Assembly: GCF_018130215.1 (NCBI RefSeq)
Contig: NZ_JAFCKQ010000001.1
Coordinates: forward strand, 248,001 to 312,000
Origin: Bradyrhizobium jicamae
GTDB lineage: Bacteria; Pseudomonadota; Alphaproteobacteria; Rhizobiales; Xanthobacteraceae
Direction: 5' to 3'
DNA: 64,000 nucleotides
Both the position numbers and the translations under genes were made by a program. Positions 63,101 to 64,000 of the stretch are shown in pieces. The notes beneath the pieces were generated by a model that made no database searches, was not told the DNA's origin, and saw nothing but the letters and a program-made list of their open reading frames with translations. Positions within the stretch are counted from its first letter, which is position 1; each line of letters begins with the position of its first letter.

Positions 63101-63695
63101 CGCCATGCTGGCGGCGGATCAATTCGGCGATCGCATAGACTTCGTCCGCGGAGAACGCGACGATCGCCGTTCGTCTCGGCTGCCGCGTGATCTTGCGATC
63201 GCCGGCGAATTCGAGCGTCGAGAGCCTCGGTCTCGTGACGATCGATGCGCCCGGCAACAGCCGCTCGATCATCGGCCGCATGGTCGCGGCGCCGAGCAGC
63301 AGCGTCTCGTCGCGGCCGCGGCGGTGGAGGATGCGATCGGTGAAGACATGCCCGCGCTCCAGATCGGCGGCGATCTGGATCTCGTCGACGGCGAGGAAGG
63401 AGACGTCGAGATCGCGCGGCATCGCTTCCACGGTCGAGACCCAGAAGCGCGGCGCCTTCGGCTTGATCTTCTCCTCGCCGGTGACCAGCGCGACGTTATC
63501 GACGCCGGCGCGATCGGCGATCTTGTTGTAGACCTCGCGCGCGAGCAGCCGCAGCGGCAGGCCGATCAGCCCCGACGAATGGCCGAGCATCCGCTCGATC
63601 GCGAGATGCGTCTTGCCGGTGTTGGTGGGCCCCAGCACCGCGGTGACACCTGCGCCGGGCGCCCGGTCCGTTCCGAACGAAGTTGAGAAAGCCAT
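60186..63695 (-). CDS. Suv3-like/DEAD-superfamily RNA helicase with long disordered C-terminal tails
   Basis: 1169 residues. Walker A GPTNTGKT (residues 22-29), motif II DEIQ (104-107), FLVATDAVGMGLNLDVDHVA, and QIAGRAGR give the SUV3 group (mitochondrial-degradosome helicase relatives in alphaproteobacteria). The central part (about 300-820) is unassigned by eye. Residues about 830-980 are Ala/Glu/Pro-rich, and about 1000-1160 are Arg/Asp/Gly/His-rich with RDRNRGRH and RGERDRGGRD-like repeats, an RNA-binding-type tail. It presumably unwinds structured RNA. The following gene on the strand is an S4-domain protein. Confidence 0.9.
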   Translation of the reverse strand: MAFSTSFGTDRAPGAGVTAVLGPTNTGKTHLAIERMLGHSSGLIGLPLRLLAREVYNKIADRAGVDNVALVTGEEKIKPKAPRFWVSTVEAMPRDLDVSFLAVDEIQIAADLERGHVFTDRILHRRGRDETLLLGAATMRPMIERLLPGASIVTRPRLSTLEFAGDRKITRQPRRTAIVAFSADEVYAIAELIRRQHGGAAVVLGSLSPRTRNAQVAMFQNGDVDFLVATDAVGMGLNLDVDHVAFASDRKYDGYQFRRLTPAEFAQIAGRAGRATRNGTFGTTGRCAPFEPELVNALQNHTFDSVKMLQWRNARLDFASLGALQVSLAQPPSHEALTRAPIAEDQRVLDHVARDAEVREMAHGPAAVERLWEACQVPDYRKLSPAAHAELVSTLYGFLMQKGRIPDAWFATQVDQANRTDGDIDTLSGRIAQIRTWTFVANRPDWLYDPDHWQGITRELENKLSDALHERLTERFVDRRTSVLMRRLRENSVLNTEIGKTGDVIVEGHVIGRLDGFTFAPDAAEAGSDAKALQAAAQQVLAREIDARAEKLGAAPDDQFVLTSDGTIRWTGDAVAKLVAADDALHPRLRIISDERLTGASREAVQTRLDLWLKTHIEKLLGPLFELSRAEDLQGIARGIAFQLVEALGVLERSKISAEMKDLDQPSRATLRKYGVRFGAYHIYFPQLLKPAARALASLLWAEKQSNVDMTALSNVQHLASSGRTSFPVDKQLARDAYRVLGYRQCGERAVRVDILERLADLIRPALAWRETSPGEKPAGAFDGRGFVVTQAMTSLTGSAGEDFASVLRALGYRMDRRPPLPPKPVEAAKATESVAAESAEAVAAEAQPAEANIEVLADAAVEASHEAVADAPEAEAADLPVTGDPAPSAALLPDVGFAPAASHETAGAVETQPEPAAEAAPEPAALAAAPVDDAAPEATGEIPAAAPDAPAEAASAEGEAPAATTEAAPAAAAEVPAEPQLVEVWRPGGRSDEHRPRHHDRSRDRNRGRHQGKPADGAQAATPGEGGTGEKREHHRRPRRHHDFRAPPREGAPAEAAAASSAPADGAPAREQRGDRRERFEGKGRDRDNERRRDNKFGGDRKGDRGERDRGGRDFGRDKGGRDKRDGGPSHRPYASSAPRERDRPIDPNSPFAKLAALKEQLAGNRKD

Positions 63696-63749
63696 ATTTT
63701 ACAGGTGTTTCTTGTTGCCGCGTGTCGCGGATGCGCGCCTAGAAAGTCA

Positions 63750-63872
63750 CCTCGCCCCGCCTGCGGGGAGAGGTCGGCGCAACGCGCCGGGTGAGGAGGA
63801 CTCTCCGCGGGTCGCACTCGTGGTGAGAGCCCCTCACCCCGACCCGCTCCCCGCAAGAGCGGGGCGAGGGAG
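63750..63872. repeat. Dispersed repeat of the CCTCGCCCCGC/GCGGGGAGAGG family
   Basis: About 120 bp upstream of the helicase gene, with hairpin-forming ends: CCTCGCCCCGC-CT-GCGGGGAGAGG at the left and GCTCCCCGC-AAGA-GCGGGGCGAGGG at the right; in between is GGCGCAACGCGCC. A related core occurs at 515-536 and in the 5' end of the SURF1 gene (about 52737-52760). The rest of 63696-64000 shows no gene. Confidence 0.6.
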
Positions 63873-64000
63873 AACATGCAGCTCGCTCTTTCAATATCGT
63901 TACTCCGACGCGGTCCAACAACACGGCAGGAAATCTGTCTCACTCTGCGACGCTTTTCGCGCCGGAATTAGGATTCGGAACGAGTCTAGAACGAATCGCG

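Overview
The window looks like chromosomal DNA of a high-GC alphaproteobacterium of the Bradyrhizobium/Rhodopseudomonas type. This rests on recognised families and gene order, not on any search: a CarD/CdnL, 7Fe ferredoxin, S4-domain, Suv3-like helicase string; a RegB/RegA-type redox pair; many CoA-linked catabolic genes; and several dispersed intergenic repeats of the kind common in those genomes.

Region 1 (1-3.7 kb) holds the 3' end of a RoxA-like multihaem cytochrome, an aspartase (aspA) and a monomeric-sarcosine-oxidase-like flavoenzyme.

Region 2 (about 3.74-23.92 kb) has the geometry of a tRNA-integrated genomic island. An intact tRNA-Arg(CCT) lies at 23921-23997 on the minus strand. 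A 45-nt copy of its 3' end (40/45 identical) lies at 3739-3783 in the same orientation, on the downstream side of the tRNA. No integrase was found between them. The cargo has three parts: (a) a LysR regulator convergent with an eight-gene minus-strand operon, made of a ribose-type ABC importer (two permeases, one fused to an SMP-30/strictosidine-synthase-like domain, a binding protein and a double ATPase), a second SMP-30-like protein and three dehydrogenases; (b) a branched-chain 2-oxoacid dehydrogenase operon bkdA1-bkdA2-bkdB-lpdV with a divergent Lrp/BkdR regulator, two palindromes between them, and a hidden small ACT-domain ORF just ahead of bkdA1; (c) a three-gene group with a 24-residue membrane peptide, a membrane protein and a sigma-region-4-only protein.

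Region 3 (24-47 kb) is mostly catabolism and transport. A TetR regulator with a zinc alcohol dehydrogenase diverges from a Baeyer-Villiger-type monooxygenase across two identical-architecture operators. Next come a LuxR-type regulator, small secreted and envelope proteins, a ketopantoate-reductase-like protein, YidB and YeaQ-type proteins, and an AsnC/EamA exporter pair. A CoA-thioester cluster follows (SDR, two acyl-CoA dehydrogenases, two enoyl-CoA hydratases, an ADP-forming acyl-CoA synthetase, a VOC protein and a branched-chain-amino-acid-type binding protein). The region ends with an SNase-like protein, an M48 lipoprotein protease, a cytochrome c and an outer-membrane-like protein.

Region 4 (47-55.6 kb) is respiratory. 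An MHS-type transporter diverges from a tightly overlapping cyoABCD-surf1-regB-regA string, with a perfect 23-bp palindrome between them and a strong hairpin after regA.

Region 5 (55.6-64 kb) carries a SnoaL-like protein, an MFS exporter, a DoxX protein, and the conserved order carD, fdxA, S4-domain protein, Suv3-like helicase (all minus strand) with a strong terminator after carD.
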